Shown here: positions 23,213 through 33,769 of the stretch, in pieces
Position numbering within the stretch: the first letter of the stretch is position 1
Layout of the letters: each line of letters starts with the position of its first letter
Program-made: the position numbers and the translations under genes
Notes under the pieces: model-generated
Told to the model about the DNA's origin: nothing
What the model saw: only the letters and a program-made list of their open reading frames with translations
The model's database searches: none
Assembly (NCBI GenBank): GCA_026315105.1
Contig: CM048755.1
Span: 754,373,301 to 754,437,300 of the forward strand
Length of the DNA: 64,000 nt
Direction: 5' to 3'
Source: Locusta migratoria
Lineage: Eukaryota > Arthropoda > Insecta > Orthoptera > Acrididae

Positions 23213-24678
23213 ATGACTACCACTGTCAAGATCAACGATGACATTTTTATACCTATTAATACTATGCACATATTTTTTAGAGTAAGTTGTGTTGCAAAAA
23301 CTGATGAGGACCTTCAGAAATTCTTAAAAAATGAAGTAACACATCCCTTATCATTGTTTGGTGATTATTACATGTGTAAAACACAAAAATCTGTATTGTA
23401 TGATATATTAGATAACTGTATACCGAGTGACAAGCATCTCTCACCACCTCAAGATTGTGCCTATGTTGTAGATGGTGGATATTCATTGTGAAGAGTTGTT
23501 TGATCCCAATGTTTGACTCACAAATAATATATAGACTGTATGTAAAATACATGAGAAAACATTTTGGTAATAACTACCTTGACGTTTTTGATGGTTATTC
23601 TATGCCCAGCACAAAAAGCGAAGAGTACACACGACATCAGGCAAAATGTCAGTCACTTGACATACACTTTACAGAAAGTACGATGTGCACAGTGTGCCAA
23701 GAAAAATGTCTGAACAATTCTGGAAATAAGGAACAATTTATTGCTGGTTTAAGAAGTCATCTGGAATTTTCTAATATTTTAATATGGTAATCATAGACTT
23801 ATGCTGATAAACTGATTGTTGGACCAGTACTGGATATGGCAAAGGAAAAGGCAACTGGGGTGGTTGGTGCAGATGTTGATTTACTCGTCCTTCTAATTGC
23901 AATTGCTCCTGTTAACGTGCCCATTTACTTTCAGAAGTTGTCTGTGGGGAAAAGGCCCTTCATGGACTTATTACATTACAGCCCTCCAATAAGCACTTGG
24001 AGATTTATGCGAAGGTATATTATTATTGCATGGTGTATCTGAATGTGACACATCATCATCCTTGTTTGGCTAAGGGAAGGAGAAGAAAGCATTCAGACTC
24101 CTCCAAGCACAGCCTAATGTACGGAAAATTACTTCTATATTCAATAATGACAACACAAATGCTCAAGAAGTAACTGAAGCAGGAGAGCATTTTCTGATAG
24201 CAATAGCATTGTATGGTGCACCTAAAGAAACGATGTCATTAAATAATCTTAGATATCATTGTTTCTTAAAAGCTGTGGCAACACATCAAATCACCTCTCA
24301 GATAGATCTTGCTCGACTTCTTCCAACATCTGTTGCAGCAAGAGAGCATTCTCAAAACATGTTTATCTTGAGGTGCAGCAGTGGAGGAGCAAAGACTTGC
24401 TACCCACTTCATAGGGATGGGTCTCTAAAGTGGTTCTCTTCAGCCAGTTTTAACTCAAGAACCTCCTGCCCCATCTTCATCTTAAAGTTAATATCTTGCA
24501 AAGTGAATCTGGATGTGAATGAAATTGTTGTTGTCATAGTGATGGTTTACACTGTTCTGTTTTGTGTGGATATTGCAATGGCAGTGGGTGTAGCAATTCA
24601 AATATTCCCAATTTTGATGAGGATGATAATGAACCTTCTGTGCAGGAGTGTGATGAAAAAGATGATTCGGATGTTTAA
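23213..24678 (+). pseudogene. Decayed gene of uncharacterised PIN-like/Cys-rich protein family
   Basis: Consecutive + strand blocks in shifting frames form one recognisable protein. IFIPINTMHIFFRVSCVAK and LFGDYYM come first (23213-23400). Then follow VVDGGYSL (about 23465-23490), YVKYMRKHFGNNYLDVFDGY (23540-23600) and GADVDLLVLLIAIAP (about 23860-23905). Later come GAPKETMSLNNLRYHCFLK and RLLPTSVAAREHS (24212-24350). The end is Cys-rich, HCSVLCGYCNGSGCSN, with an acidic tail (to the TAA at 24676). I recall this layout from uncharacterised proteins present in many copies in arthropod and other animal genomes. The Asp-bearing blocks VVDGG, FDGY and DVDLLVLL are what a PIN/FEN-like nuclease fold would show; that is inference. 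At least five stops or frameshifts make it non-functional. Confidence 0.7.
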
Positions 24679-24956
24679 GATGTGATTCATATTTTTAACA
24701 GCACATTTATGAAGACATTTAGCTACTTATTCCATAACAATTGCAGTTGTGTGCGGTACTCTGTATTGGTGTTCAGTGTGCAATCTGTTCACTTTTTTTG
24801 CACATATACATTTATTATTGCTGGTAAGAGTGCACCCTTATTAGTTGATTCAATGACAAAATAATATAGCTAATAATGGTTCCTTTTTGACAAAATAATT
24901 CACGTCTCACCTTTAACCAGGCAGTAAAGCTGGTAAATACAAACACATATATGTAT
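24679..24956. other. Intron 2 spacer
   Basis: AT-rich spacer between the decayed PIN-like gene and the I-like LINE relic. No features seen. Confidence 0.4.
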
Positions 24957-25558
24957 CCCCCTCCCAGGGGCCCCACAGGTCTTTTTTGGGTATGTGTGTG
25001 GCGCGCACAAGGCCCCGAGCCAAAGCAGCCTTCCTTCCCAACCCAGGCTGCTTCAATCCTCCCCCACCCTTTCCGATTTATGCCTTTGTCGGGAGACAGC
25101 CGTCCAGTGAGAGTCTAGGTGATCTCCTGTACCAGCTTTTCTCTTTCCTCGGTTCTTTCTTTTTCTAACCTTAGCTTACGTCTTACCCTCCATACTGTAC
25201 TCTTCTAGCCTTCCTGTCCTCTTTTAGTCTCCGCTTTGGCGTTTGAGACTCAACCTTTTCCACTTCTTTCTTCTTTCTTGCCTTCCTTTCTCCGTGTGTG
25301 TTCCGGAAGGCCGCCCATGCACTTGGTGCGTAAAAGGGTGACTTGTGTAATGTGTAAGTCGCAGCCCTGGGTTGGGATGTAGGCCCACACGTTCCTCATG
25401 GTAAAGGCCAGGCCCAGGGAGGGGTGATTACGCAAGCTGATACCTTCCGACCGTGCCGGATGGTCCCTTCATCCGTTGCTCAGGAGGTGTGACCTGAGGT
25501 GTGGACAGTCACCTAAGGCAGGTGAGCCCTCAGTGAGGGTTCCCAATTAGGAAAGAGC

Positions 25559-26790
25559 GTGCCATCGGAGATACCGGTAATCATTGGTGACAACTTTACA
25601 ATGACTTCTTCTTTCTCTTCTTCTACTTTGACCTTGACTCAGAAAAAGAAAATAGATGAACCCAAGACCAAAAAAATTCTTCCTAACATACCAGAGTTCC
25701 TTGACATTTCACAAACTGATGACCATGACTTCACAACAGTGAATCCTTTCATTATACAAAAAGGTGTTGATGCAATTGCAGGTCCTGTAAAAACTTTTTC
25801 ATGGCAGCATAATGGGATACTGTTGCAGGAAACCGGAAGTGCCTTTCAAGCCCAAAAGCTGCATCAAACCATATTGTTGCACACTTTTCCTGTTAAAGTA
25901 GAACCTCAGCGTACCTTAAACTCGTTGTGAGGGGTAGTATTCTGATGATCCCTCAACGGCCTGTCAGATGCAGAAATTCACGAGTATCTCTCTGACCAAG
26001 GCATAACAGCTTTACATCATGTGATGAAAAGGATTAACAATACTCTGACACCGACCCAAACTGTGTTTTGGAGATTTGGCAAAGTTGACCTTCCTCCTAA
26101 GGTCAAAGCGGGCTACAAAATCATCTCCGTTTGCCCATATATTCCTAACCCTATCCGATATTACCAGTGTCAGATATTCAACCATACCCGTCAGTCCTGC
26201 CCCAATGCAGCCAAATGCGTCACCTGTGGTAGAGACGCCCATGAGAGTGACTGTCCACCTCTGTCCCCTCGCTGCGTCAACTGCATGGGTGACCGTCCTG
26301 CTAATTCACGGGAATGCCCTGTGTACAAGGACAAGTGGGTCATACAGGAAATCAGAACAAAGGAAAAGATTTCCATGTCTGCTGCCTGGAAATCATTAGC
26401 AATTAGAGAGCCTCTTGTGCTCCCAGCTGGTACTTACAGCAATGTCCTCTTCTCTCCTTGACCAACTAAGGAGATGGTTATGCAGACTTGTGATTTTACC
26501 TTCAGTTACTCACTTTTCAGATCAGCCAGCCCAAAGATTGCCTGTTCAACATCCCCAATGCCTTCTGTTCACTCCAAACCCCAGTCCACATCACTTTTGC
26601 AGAAATCGTGCGGCACTAAGTCGGATGCCCGGATTTCGAAAAAAGATCCAGTTCACAAAGATTTCCTTTCCGCTCAATCTTCCAAACTTGCTTCTCACCA
26701 AACCTCCTCCAAAAAGGCACACAAACAGAACAGTTCCTCTCCTTCCCCACCACAGTGTGAGCATCGGTCACGCCATCCAACAGTAGGAGG
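25559..26790 (+). pseudogene. I-like LINE ORF1 (Gag-like, CCHC) relic
   Basis: The first piece (25559-25930) is Ser/Thr/Lys-rich and continues, after a stop at about 25930 and frame changes, into 26021-26461. There CQIFNHTRQSC, CVTCGRDAHESDC and CVNCMGDRPANSREC give three Cys-rich knuckles. The first two keep most CCHC/CCHC-like residues, and this matches the three-knuckle layout of the intact ORF1 at 36071. A Ser/Pro/Lys-rich tail is readable in another frame (26474-26790). The family's ORF1 binds element RNA in the RNP. Stops and frameshifts inactivate this copy. Confidence 0.8.
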
Positions 26791-26879
26791 CATTCTTCCC
26801 ACCATGCATACGTGTGGTGTTTGTGGCCGCCTCCCTCTCTTTATTTGTGGTTTTTTAAAAGATCAAATGTTTAGGGTAT

Positions 26880-28547
26880 GAGTGGGCTCTCTTTTGTCAG
26901 ACACCTTTTGCCATGGGAATGGGGTGCCACAGGGCTACATTTTGAGCATAGCACTTTTCGCCATTGCAGTCATCCCCATTATGGATTGCCTTCCAGCTGA
27001 TGTTTCAGGCTCCCTGTTTGTTGACGACTTTCCAGTCTACTGCAGCGCTCAGAGACGGTGTTCCTGCAGCGTCATCTTAAGCATTGCCTTGCCAGTCTTT
27101 ATTTCTGGAGTGTCGCAAATGGCTTCCGTTTCTCCCATGAGAAAACAGTTTGCATCAACTTCTGGAGATACAAAGAATTTCTTCCACCATCTCTACCTTA
27201 CAGCCCTGTTCCTCTCCCAATTGTGGAGACAACAAAATTTTTAGGGCTAACGGTTAGGAAACTTAGCTGGTCTCCACATGTCTTCTCTGGCTGCCCGCTG
27301 TACTCGTTCCCTTCACGTTCTCTGTGTTCTTAGTGGTACATCATGGGGCGCGGATCATACAGTCATGCTTAATATTTATCGGTTCACTGTCAGATCAAAT
27401 CTGGATTATGGGAGCTATGTGTACTCTTTTGCACAGTTGTCCATTTTGTGCCATATTAACTCAATCCACCGTCAGGGGTTACACCTGGCGATAGGAGCAT
27501 TTTACACCAGCCCTGTTGAAAGCCTATATGCCGAAGCTGCGGAATTACCTTTGACCTATTGGTGCAACATATTGCTATGTTGGTACGCGTGCCATCTGCT
27601 GTCGATGCCCAACCACCCTTCTTATCACTCATTCTTCAATGACTCCCTTGATAGCCACTAGGGACTAGTCTTTCAAATAGGCGAGAGCTGAGTGCCAATT
27701 TGGCTTCAGGTTCAAGTTCGCCTTCACCTTGAACTCGGCTCACTCCTGAAGGAGAGTACTCTGGATTTATTTTATTGCTTGAGGTTTGTTGAACTTTGTA
27801 TGCAGCTCGATAACTCCATCTTCATCTATACAGGTGGCTCAAAGACTAATGAACGTGTTGGATGTGCCTTTGTTGTTGGGGATGACAATTTTCAGTACAG
27901 TCTTCCTGACCATTGCTTGAATTTCACAGCTGAGCTTTTTGCACTCTATCAGGCTGTATTATATATCCGCCAACACCATTATCCTTCCTATGTCATCTGC
28001 TCTGACTCCCTCAGCTCCATTCAGAGTTTTAGAGACCTGTATTCTGCCCATCCTGTTGTGCACTGCATCCACCATTTCCTTCAACTGTTAGCTGCCAACG
28101 GCTTTTGGATTGACCTCCTTTGGGTACATGGCCACACAGGTGTGCTTGGTAACACAGCTGCTGGTGCTGCGGCCAAGGATGCAACACTCCTACTTCGGGC
28201 AACTACTTTCTGTGTCCCATCAAATGATACTCGAGGGACTCTTTCTTGTCAAATTTATTGTCGTGGCATGATGTGTGGTGCTCGCTTAACAACAATAAGC
28301 TTAGGACTGTTAAACCGCTCCCGGTGGCTTGGAGGATCCCCTCACTCTGCTCGCGATGAGAAGAGGTCATCTTGGCCAGATTGCAGTTCGGACATTGCTG
28401 GTTCAGCCACCACCACTTATAACTGGTGACCCCGCACTGTTGTGTACCTGTGGTCGCCCACTGACGGTGAGGCATGTTTTAATGTCTTGTCCTAATTTTA
28501 ATTCTGTTAGTATTGCACTAAATCTACCAAATACCCAATGTTTTTAG
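26880..28547 (+). pseudogene. I-like LINE ORF2 relic: RT C-half and RNase H
   Basis: It starts inside the RT with NGVPQGYILSIALFAIAV (motif B) and LFVDDFPVY (motif C, YADD changed to FVDD). The RT thumb region is spread over three frames to about 27660. An ORF from 27692 holds the RNase H: IYTGGSKTNERVG (the first catalytic Asp of TDGS is Gly here), FTAELFALYQAV (Glu kept), VICSDSLSSI (Asp kept) and WVHGHTGVLGN. The C-terminal Cys block LLCTCGRPLTVRHVLMSCPN follows in a shifted frame (28329-28547). Endonuclease and RT fingers are deleted. Confidence 0.85.
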
Positions 28548-28833
28548 CTATAATTAAATAATCTCCTTATCCTACAATATCTCTGTTCTGATTAGTGTGC
28601 AAATGCTAATGACCTCAGTATTTGTGTTCCTTAAAAACATGCAGAAAACAACATATATACATTTATAAATGAATGAATCCACATAAATGTATAGATGTTG
28701 TTTTTTGCGTGTTTTTAGGGAACACAAATACTGAGGTCATTAGCATTTGCACCCTAATCAGAACAGAGATATCATAGGATAAGGAGACTATTTGATTATA
28801 GCTAAAAACATTGGGTATTTGGTAGTTTTAGTG
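28516..28833. repeat. Near-perfect 318-bp palindrome
   Basis: The left arm runs from CACTAAATCTACCAAATACC and ATGACCTCAGTATTTGTGTT. The right arm is its inverted complement, ending GGTATTTGGTAGTTTTAGTG. The arms are about 150 bp with only scattered mismatches, and the centre is near 28676 (ACATTTATAAATGAATGAAT). The first 30 bp of the left arm are also the last readable codons of the LINE relic, so LINE sequence is part of the palindrome. Confidence 0.88.
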
Positions 28834-28846
28834 ATATATATATTAT

Positions 28847-28938
28847 AGAGGAAAAATTCCTAACAGGAAAAATATACGTAAAAAATAGATGAAGTCCACT
28901 TACCAAGCGAAGGAGCACAGGCAGTGATAGCAACAAAT

Positions 28939-28977
<39 letters not shown>

Positions 28978-29069
28978 TGCAAGCTTTCGCAGCCTAGCTG
29001 CTTCGTCAGGCAGAGGGTAAGGAGTCATTCCAATCCCGGGACCGAAGCAGCTAGGCTGCGAAAGCTTGC

Positions 29070-29120
<51 letters not shown>

Positions 29121-29180
29121 ATTTGTTGCTATCACTGCCTGTGCTCCTTCGCCTGGTAAGTGGACTTCGTCTATTTTTTA
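28847..29180. repeat. Foldback element A with AC/TG arms
   Basis: Palindromic: GTAAAAAATAGATGAAGTCC and AGGAGCACAGGCAGTGATAG on the left are matched by inverted complements on the right (CTATCACTGCCTGTGCTCCT, GGACTTCGTCTATTTTTTAC). (AC)n at 28939-28975 pairs with (TG)n at 29072-29119. The inner stem is GCAAGCTTTCGCAGCCTAGC with its inverse at about 29051-29070. The loop around 29010-29040 is unrelated sequence. Confidence 0.85.
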
Positions 29181-29202
29181 CCTATATATAATATATATTA
29201 GA

Positions 29203-29297
29203 CGAGAAATTCCTAGCACGAAAAATATACGTAAAAAATAGATGAAGTCCACTTACCAGGCGAAGGATCACAAGTAGTGACAGTAGCACAAATAAAT

Positions 29298-29334
<37 letters not shown>

Positions 29335-29415
29335 TTTTATTTATTTGTGCTACTGTCACTACCTGTGCTACTTCGCCTGGTGAGTAATCTTTATCTATTT
29401 TTATATATATATTTT
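29203..29415. repeat. Foldback element B, relative of A
   Basis: It begins with the same left end as element A (GAAATTCCTAGCACGAAAAA, then GTAAAAAATAGATGAAGTCC). It continues GTGACAGTAGCACAAATAAA, an (AC)n tract (29300-29332) and the inverse TTTATTTGTGCTACTGTCAC, ending CTTCGCCTGGTGAGTAATCT. It lacks the inner stem and loop of A, so it is a shorter version placed head-to-tail with it. Confidence 0.82.
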
Positions 29416-29809
29416 TGTAAAAATAAATGCTGAGATGTGTGTAATGTTTATAGAAACAGTCATTTCACTATCTTTTGATAATATTCACATGTACATGCAA
29501 GTCTTAAACAAGGTTTTAAGAAATATCTCCTTAAAATTCTAACATGCAGTCTGACTAGTGAATAATCACACCTTACAGTAATTAATTTCAGATAACTCCC
29601 TTATTATTAATGAAGGGAAAAACATACTGCCATTGCTTTAAATGTATAAGAATGTGTTACATAATTAATGTAAAAAATTCATTTTGTTGCATAATTTTGC
29701 TGTTATTAGTAGAGAAACTTCGAAAAAAGGTCGAAAAAAATATTTTTTTCCATCTTTGTTAGAACTGTTATGACGTAGCGGGACATTCAAATCGCGTATG
29801 CCCGTAGTA
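29416..29809. other. Intron 2 spacer before Gypsy relic
   Basis: AT-rich, no coding content. The last 50 bp (GACGTAGCGGGACATTCAAA) turn GC-rich and may be Gypsy leader sequence, but no LTR could be delimited. Confidence 0.4.
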
Positions 29810-31135
29810 TGCTCCGTGGCTTGCGCCGGCCCAGCCAAAATAGTTCGCGGCCTAGCCACGGGAGGGCACGGTCGTCTAAGACAGCTGACATGAGCTGCGC
29901 CCCATCTGCTGGCAGCATGCTGTCAAATGGCAGGGAGGTCAGCCGGCTCATTCTCCGAGTAAACTCGGAACATCTGAGATGCCATATGGTGTTTACTTCA
30001 GTGGCAACGAGGTTTATGGTAGTGTGGTCTTCCTGCCGCAGTTTGGCAGAGCAACTTAGTGCATTGCTGACGAATCTTCAGTCGTTGCCGGAAGTTTTGA
30101 CTCAACAGAATGCTTCCCTCACGGTGTCTATTGACACCTTGACTAGGGTTGTGACACAACGGGTCAGGTTGTGGTCTTCTGTGCCCATATATTCGTTTCC
30201 ATCATTTTGACGACAATGCTGAGGATTGGTCCGACTACGAACAGTGTTTACGCCAACACTTCGTAGCCTTCCAGGTGTGTGTTGAAGGTAAACAAAAAGC
30301 TTATTTCCTTTCGTGGCTCTCGCCTCATTTTTTCCGATTGCTGGGCAATTTGGTGCCACTTCAGACACAGGCGTCCCTTCCCTTTTTGGTTATCTGTTCT
30401 CTCTTTGCGGCATATTTTTGCCGTCACTCTCACATGGTGTCGGCCCGCATATCTTTCTACTGTTCGTGTAAACAGCCATGTCAGTCGTACCGCCCCTTGG
30501 CCACGGAACTTCAGGGGCTGGCCCATCTTTGTTTCGGTCCGAGCCGCATGATGATCCATATGCGGACTCTATGGTCTGCGATGTTTTGATTGGTTTCACT
30601 CCTGACTTGGATGTTCACAAGCCGGCTCTGCAGTCGGACAATCCCTCATTAGCGAAGGTTTTGCATATTGCTTGCGCATTTGAAGTTTCTGAGGCCATGG
30701 GGAGTCAACTTTCCACTTGGGGGGGAGGTAATCCTCTGTTGTCGATTTGGCCCAGTTATCCACGATGCCGGTTTCTTCAGTGCCTGTTGTTGCGTCGCCC
30801 TCCCCTCCCTCCCTTTCCAAGCCGCAGTGCCCACCGGTGTCGTACAGGCAGGGGGAAAGGTGACGCACATCACTCACTTCAGAGAGGGAGCTGATTTCTT
30901 GTCTTTCGTGTGGGGCATCCCATTCTCAGGAATCGTGCTTGCACACACGGGCCTGGTGTAATCGTTGTGGAACATTCGGACACATCAACCGATTGTGTTG
31001 CTCCTCTGTTTGGGGCCGGAAAAAGACCTCTCACTCTAGAAATTTCAGCGCTTCGCTCATGGATATTAATAAGAACGTTCCTGTTGGCGTACAGCCTCCG
31101 AAATTGTTATTGACTTCAGCATTATGCGGAAAACT
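29810..31135 (+). pseudogene. Gypsy gag relic with zinc knuckle
   Basis: Blocks in several frames form a Gag: a coiled N-terminal piece (SLPEVLTQQNASLTVSIDTL) and DNAEDWSDYEQCLRQHFVAF (about 30210-30270). These are followed by GFTPDLDVHKPALQSDNPSL and AKVLHIACAFEVSEA (30590-30700). A CCHC knuckle CNRCGTFGHINRLC (30963-31004) comes just before the protease. Gag packages element RNA in virus-like particles. At least six frame changes are needed to read it, so it is long dead. Confidence 0.75.
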
Positions 31136-33353
31136 GTCACCCTTTAAGTGGACACTGGCGCGACGACATCACTTCTAAGTTCTGCTACTTATCAGGTATT
31201 AGGCTTCCCCATGTCCAGCAACTCGCACGTTGGTTGGCTACGGCACCCACCCTATTCCCCTTTTGGGGTCGTTTGTCGCCAAAGCTATGTATCAGAATGT
31301 TAGCCGTGCGCAACCGTTTGTGGTAGTAAACAGTGAAATGGCTGCGAATATCTTCGGCCTCGACGCTTTCCATACTTTTGGCTTTACTATTACCGATTCT
31401 GTCTGCTTGGTTTCCGATCAAACTCCGTACGAGAATCTCGCGCAGCTACACTCGAAATTCTCATCCTTGTTTCCGGGCCACTATTACACTTAAAAATACG
31501 GCTTGCCCCATTTTCTGTTTGGCTCAGCCCCTCCAGATCACCCTCTGCGGCACTGTTAAAACCAAATTAGTTCGCCTGATGGTGGAAGGTATTTTGCTTT
31601 CTGTCACAGCAAGTGAGTGGGCCTCACCTCTAGTTGTCATACGCAAGCCCTCTGGGACCCTGCACTTGTGGCAACTTTAAGAAAAATGTAAATTCCCACT
31701 CCATCATTGATTCTTTTCCAATGCCTCGCACAGTGGAATTGATAGATCGGCTTTCAGGGGGCCAGTATTTTTCGAAGATAGATCTGGCAGAGGCTTATCT
31801 CCAGTTGCCTTGAATGATGCCTCCAAGCAGGCGCTGGTAATTTCTACGCATTTTGGCCTGTATCAATATTAGAGGTTGCCATTCGGGGTAGCCAGTGCCC
31901 CTGCAATGTTTCAGCATTTTTTGAAGCAGTTGCTTGCACCTGTTCCCTGTTGCGTGAACTACATGGATGATATTGTGGTAATGGGGTCCACAGCTGCTGA
32001 CCATATTGCCAACCTCCGCTCCTTGTTTTCCATAGTGGAGGAGGCTGACCTCCGCTGTAATTTCCAGAAATCTTCATTCCTCCAACCATCTATCAAGTAC
32101 TTGGGCTATGAGGTATCCAGGTCGAGGGTGCGCCCAGTGGCCAATCACATGCGTGCAGGCACAGATCTTCCCCTTCCTTCTTCTGTTTGAAAACTTCAAG
32201 TATTCCTGGGTAAGATCGCCTATTATCACCGCTTACTCCTGCAGGCAGCCACAGTGACTCTCCCCCTGCATCAATTGCTGCGTAAGGGCGTCCTGTTCCA
32301 CTTTTCTACAGCTTGCAAACGGGATTTCAGTCACTTACAGCGGACTTCCTTGAGTCTTCATGCTTCTATGCATAAACTCTGGGGGTCCCGCTAGTGGTGA
32401 CAGCAGATGCCTCTCAGCATGGTGTGGGGGCAGTGCTGGCACATAGGTTCCCCGATGGGTTGGAACGCCCATTTGCGTTTGCATCTAAAACTCTTAAAGA
32501 GGCGCAGTGTCGATATTCACAGGTGGATAAGGAGGCCCTATCCATCGTTTTTGCTCTAAAAAAATTTATGTTTATCCCTATAGGTCCAAGTTCACCCTAT
32601 ACACAGACCACCGTCCATTAGTGTCTTTGTTCCACCTTTCAGCGGCTCTTCCAGGCATGGCAGCCCATCATCTCCAACGCTGGGCCTTTTACCTCTTCCT
32701 TTTTCATTATGAGATACAGTACTGGTCGACGGCTCATCACGCCAATGCTGACGACCTACCGCGCTCCCAGTAGGCCCCAACCCAGTCTTTGATGCAGAAG
32801 AGCTAGAGCTTTTGTGTTTTGCAGTAGGTGAGTCATCAGTAGACGTAGTCTATTGATAGCTCACGGCTCGTGGAAGCTACAGCTGCTGACCCTTTTCCTC
32901 CAGGTTGTCCTCCACCGGGTGCAGCAAGGCTGGTTGGAGCGTCCTCCGGGTCAGGCATCGGACCCTCTCCACAATTATTATGCAATTCTCTACCGCCTTA
33001 GCGCATACAAGGGCATTTTACTTCTGTCCACAGAAGACGGCTCTCACTGAGTGGTTGTTCCGGCATCATTGCACTGCCGGATTCTAGATCTTCTGCATTG
33101 GGACGACTGGGGCGTCTCCCGCACAAAGATGCTTGTCCATAGACATGTATATTGGCCGGGCATAGATGGGGACATAACTCGCCTCATAGCAGGATGCTCT
33201 TCTTGTGTGTCCCAACAAGCAGCTCTGCGCTCATCCGTCTCTCCGTGGCCCACTCCATCCGCACCTAGGGAGCGACTCCATGTCGATTTTGCGGGGCCCT
33301 TCTTAGACAACTATTGGCTTTCTGTTGTTGACGCATGGTCAGTGATGATATAA
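31136..33353 (+). pseudogene. Gypsy pol relic: protease, RT, RNase H, partial integrase
   Basis: The protease active site VDTGATTSLLS is at about 31149-31181 in a different frame from the preceding knuckle. EWASPLVVIRKPSGTL opens the RT (31615-31665). SKIDLAEAYLQLP holds motif A (31774-31812). The PFGVASAPAMFQHF block (31879-31920) is followed by the catalytic NYMDDIV (31960-31980). RNase H has VTADASQHGVGAVLAHRF (32394-32450) and QVDKEALSIVFALKKF. The integrase zinc region reads CSSC after HVYWPGIDGDI (33140-33215), and the core starts with LHVDFAGPF, where the sequence ends. Stops include a TGA shortly after YLQLP and a TAA before the RT. No intact polyprotein exists. Confidence 0.85.
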
Positions 33354-33769
33354 TATGGTGTTTGAATAATGTGAACACTATGGATGAGCCCAACACTTAA
33401 CAACACATTGTCATATCTGAATAGTGACATGCATTTTCTCACAGTTGGCATGGGAAGCAGATCTGTAATGCTTCAGCTTTGTTACAAATCTGCTAGACAT
33501 TGCAACTGATAGAGAATGCTTCTAGCTCTCCAGATAAAACATTATTTTCAAGTGTTACAAATTTGCATGTTTGTCCATAGAGCATTAAAGTGGGTTTAGG
33601 AAAGGCTTCATTTGTGAAGATAGATTACAATACCAAGTTGAACTAGGGACTACACTATGTTAAAGAATAATGATTAGATTAGATAATTTTGAACAAAATG
33701 GTAGCTCATTTATCCCATTGTAAACAGAGTAAACTGATAATATGATTTTTGTAAACATTATTTAAAAAT
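33354..33769. other. Intron 2 spacer
   Basis: AT-rich unique-looking sequence. It ends with TATTTAAAAAT (33759-33769), the left target-site duplication of the RTE element. Confidence 0.5.

Larger units (their letters stand above)
24957..28560 (+). mobile_element. I-like (I superfamily) LINE relic, internally deleted
   Basis: The 5' end (CCCCCTCCCAGGGGCCCCAC) begins a GC-rich 5' UTR of about 600 bp. After it come a CCHC-bearing ORF1 relic, the second half of an RT and an RNase H. The whole endonuclease and the RT fingers are missing between about 26790 and 26880. It is related to, but clearly a different family from, the complete element at 35675. The 3' border merges into the palindrome at 28516. 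Confidence 0.85.
29810..33353 (+). mobile_element. Ty3/Gypsy LTR-retrotransposon relic without LTRs
   Basis: Gag, protease, RT, RNase H and the first part of integrase follow in the normal Gypsy order on the + strand, each broken by frameshifts. No flanking LTRs are recognisable. The integrase stops abruptly at about 33350. Similar Gypsy pieces of what looks like the same or a close family lie at 47702 (integrase core, +), 61246 (protease, minus) and 62965 (integrase C-terminus, minus). Confidence 0.88.

Noticed and set aside
28939..29119. CRISPR-like alternation of repeats
   Set aside because: The repeats are AC/TG microsatellites in a palindrome; there are no spacers and the genome is eukaryotic.
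28924..29241. 105-codon ORF with (TH)n and (CV)n runs
   Set aside because: Translation of the AC/TG arms of the foldback element.
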